Origin: Acidimicrobiaceae bacterium
GTDB taxonomy: Bacteria; Actinomycetota; Acidimicrobiia; Acidimicrobiales; Bog-793
Direction: 5' to 3'
Length of the DNA stretch: 64,000 nucleotides
Assembly: GCA_025464005.1 (NCBI GenBank)
Contig: JAODBO010000062.1
Coordinates: forward strand, 1 to 64,000
Each line of letters starts with the position of its first letter. The stretch's first letter is position 1. The notes under the pieces were generated by a model. That model worked only from the letters and a program-made list of their open reading frames with translations, did not search any database and was not told where the DNA came from. Positions 63,645 to 64,000 of the stretch are shown here, in pieces. The position numbers were made by a program, and so were the translations under genes.

Positions 63645-64000
63645 TCAGTCCGTCTCCTTGCGGAAGTGCGGGACGTCGTGGTGCTCGTCGCGGGTACGGC
63701 GCTCGATCTCTTCCTCCTCGGCGAGGAGGCGCTCCAACGGGTCGTCCGAACTGACGACCGGCGCAGGGGGCGCGGGAGCCGCCACCGTCTCGTCGCCCGC
63801 AGGGACTGCGACCAGCGGCTCCTCGACGCCCTGGGCGACATCACCTGGCGTCTCGGCTGCCACGGCGACCGGCTCGGCGGCCTCCGGCCGGCGGCGACCG
63901 CCCCCGGCGCTCACGATGCGGCGCGGCCGGCTCTGGCCGGACGTCTCGCCGACGGCCATCGCGGCCTCGCGGCTGATCTTGTCCTCGGACGCCATCTTGT
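63645..64000 (-). CDS. rpsC: 30S ribosomal protein S3, C-terminal part, cut by window edge
   Basis: About 118 codons remain inside the window. The position just upstream of rplP and the [14 protein letters not shown] segment fit the end of S3. The segment is not the conserved KH region but a long C-terminal extension rich in Ala, Glu, Pro and Val, ending in a charged [15 protein letters not shown] stretch; most S3 proteins end soon after the folded domain. The apparent ATG at 63995 is internal. The identification depends on gene order more than on the visible residues. Confidence 0.8.
   Translation of the reverse strand, partial: KMASEDKISREAAMAVGETSGQSRPRRIVSAGGGRRRPEAAEPVAVAAETPGDVAQGVEEPLVAVPAGDETVAAPAPPAPVVSSDDPLERLLAEEEEIERRTRDEHHDVPHFRKETD

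Overview
The window looks like a chromosomal segment of a high-GC, deep-branching actinobacterium, most plausibly of the class Acidimicrobiia. The evidence is inference from gene content: two WhiB-type iron-sulfur regulators, a mycobacterial Sdh1-like succinate dehydrogenase with one large membrane anchor, a MoxR/VWA pair like mycobacterial Rv0958/Rv0959, DUF2142 and YfhO envelope proteins, GuaB3, and an actinobacterial spc-alpha ribosomal order ending in rplQ-truA-rplM-rpsI-glmM. I saw no tRNA, rRNA or CRISPR array. The only hint of a mobile element is a transposase-like N-terminus cut by the left edge.

Layout. 1-6.2 kb: partial transposase-like gene, a small hypothetical gene, two whiB genes flanking a glutamate formimidoyltransferase, then a VWA gene and its MoxR ATPase. 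6.4-10.7 kb (+ strand): sdhCAB followed by SCP2-like and ABM-domain genes. 10.8-14.4 kb: a cysteine dioxygenase-rhodanese fusion, a divergent azoR/HxlR redox pair, and malate dehydrogenase. From 13.4 kb to the right edge every gene is on the minus strand: galTEK; icd; purN-purH-folD-metF; sucCD; an EF-G-like GTPase; guaB3-YfhO-guaA-pcrA; a DUF2142 protein; a NUDIX hydrolase; groES-groEL; udg-tsaE-tsaB-rimI-tsaD; glmS-acpS-nnr-alr; rplM-rpsI-glmM; and rpsC(partial)...rplQ-truA.

Functionally the region is a housekeeping core. It holds TCA-cycle steps (Sdh, Mdh, Icd, SucCD), one-carbon and purine synthesis (FtcD, FolD, MetF, PurN, PurH, GuaA, GuaB3), cell-wall precursors (GlmS, GlmM, Alr), t6A tRNA modification (TsaB/D/E), protein folding (GroES/EL), and the translation and export machinery.

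The most interesting signals concern how genes are read rather than which genes are present. (1) At least six genes have a TANNNT box ending exactly six bases before the start codon, the geometry of leaderless mRNAs. (2) infA and truA appear to start at CTG, and the FolD-homologous frame extends upstream of any ATG/GTG/TTG to an ATT codon. (3) The tsaE start is preceded by two perfect copies of a 17-bp unit derived from it, making two stop-overlapping six-codon mini-ORFs between udg and tsaE. (4) Short GC hairpins without U-tracts sit 1-7 bases after the stop codons of icd, the EF-G-like gene, groEL and truA. Other leads are a perfect palindrome ahead of a whiB gene, an operator-like inverted repeat between azoR and hxlR, and a His-to-Phe change in the GalK sugar-binding motif. 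I found no clearly novel defence or biosynthetic system.
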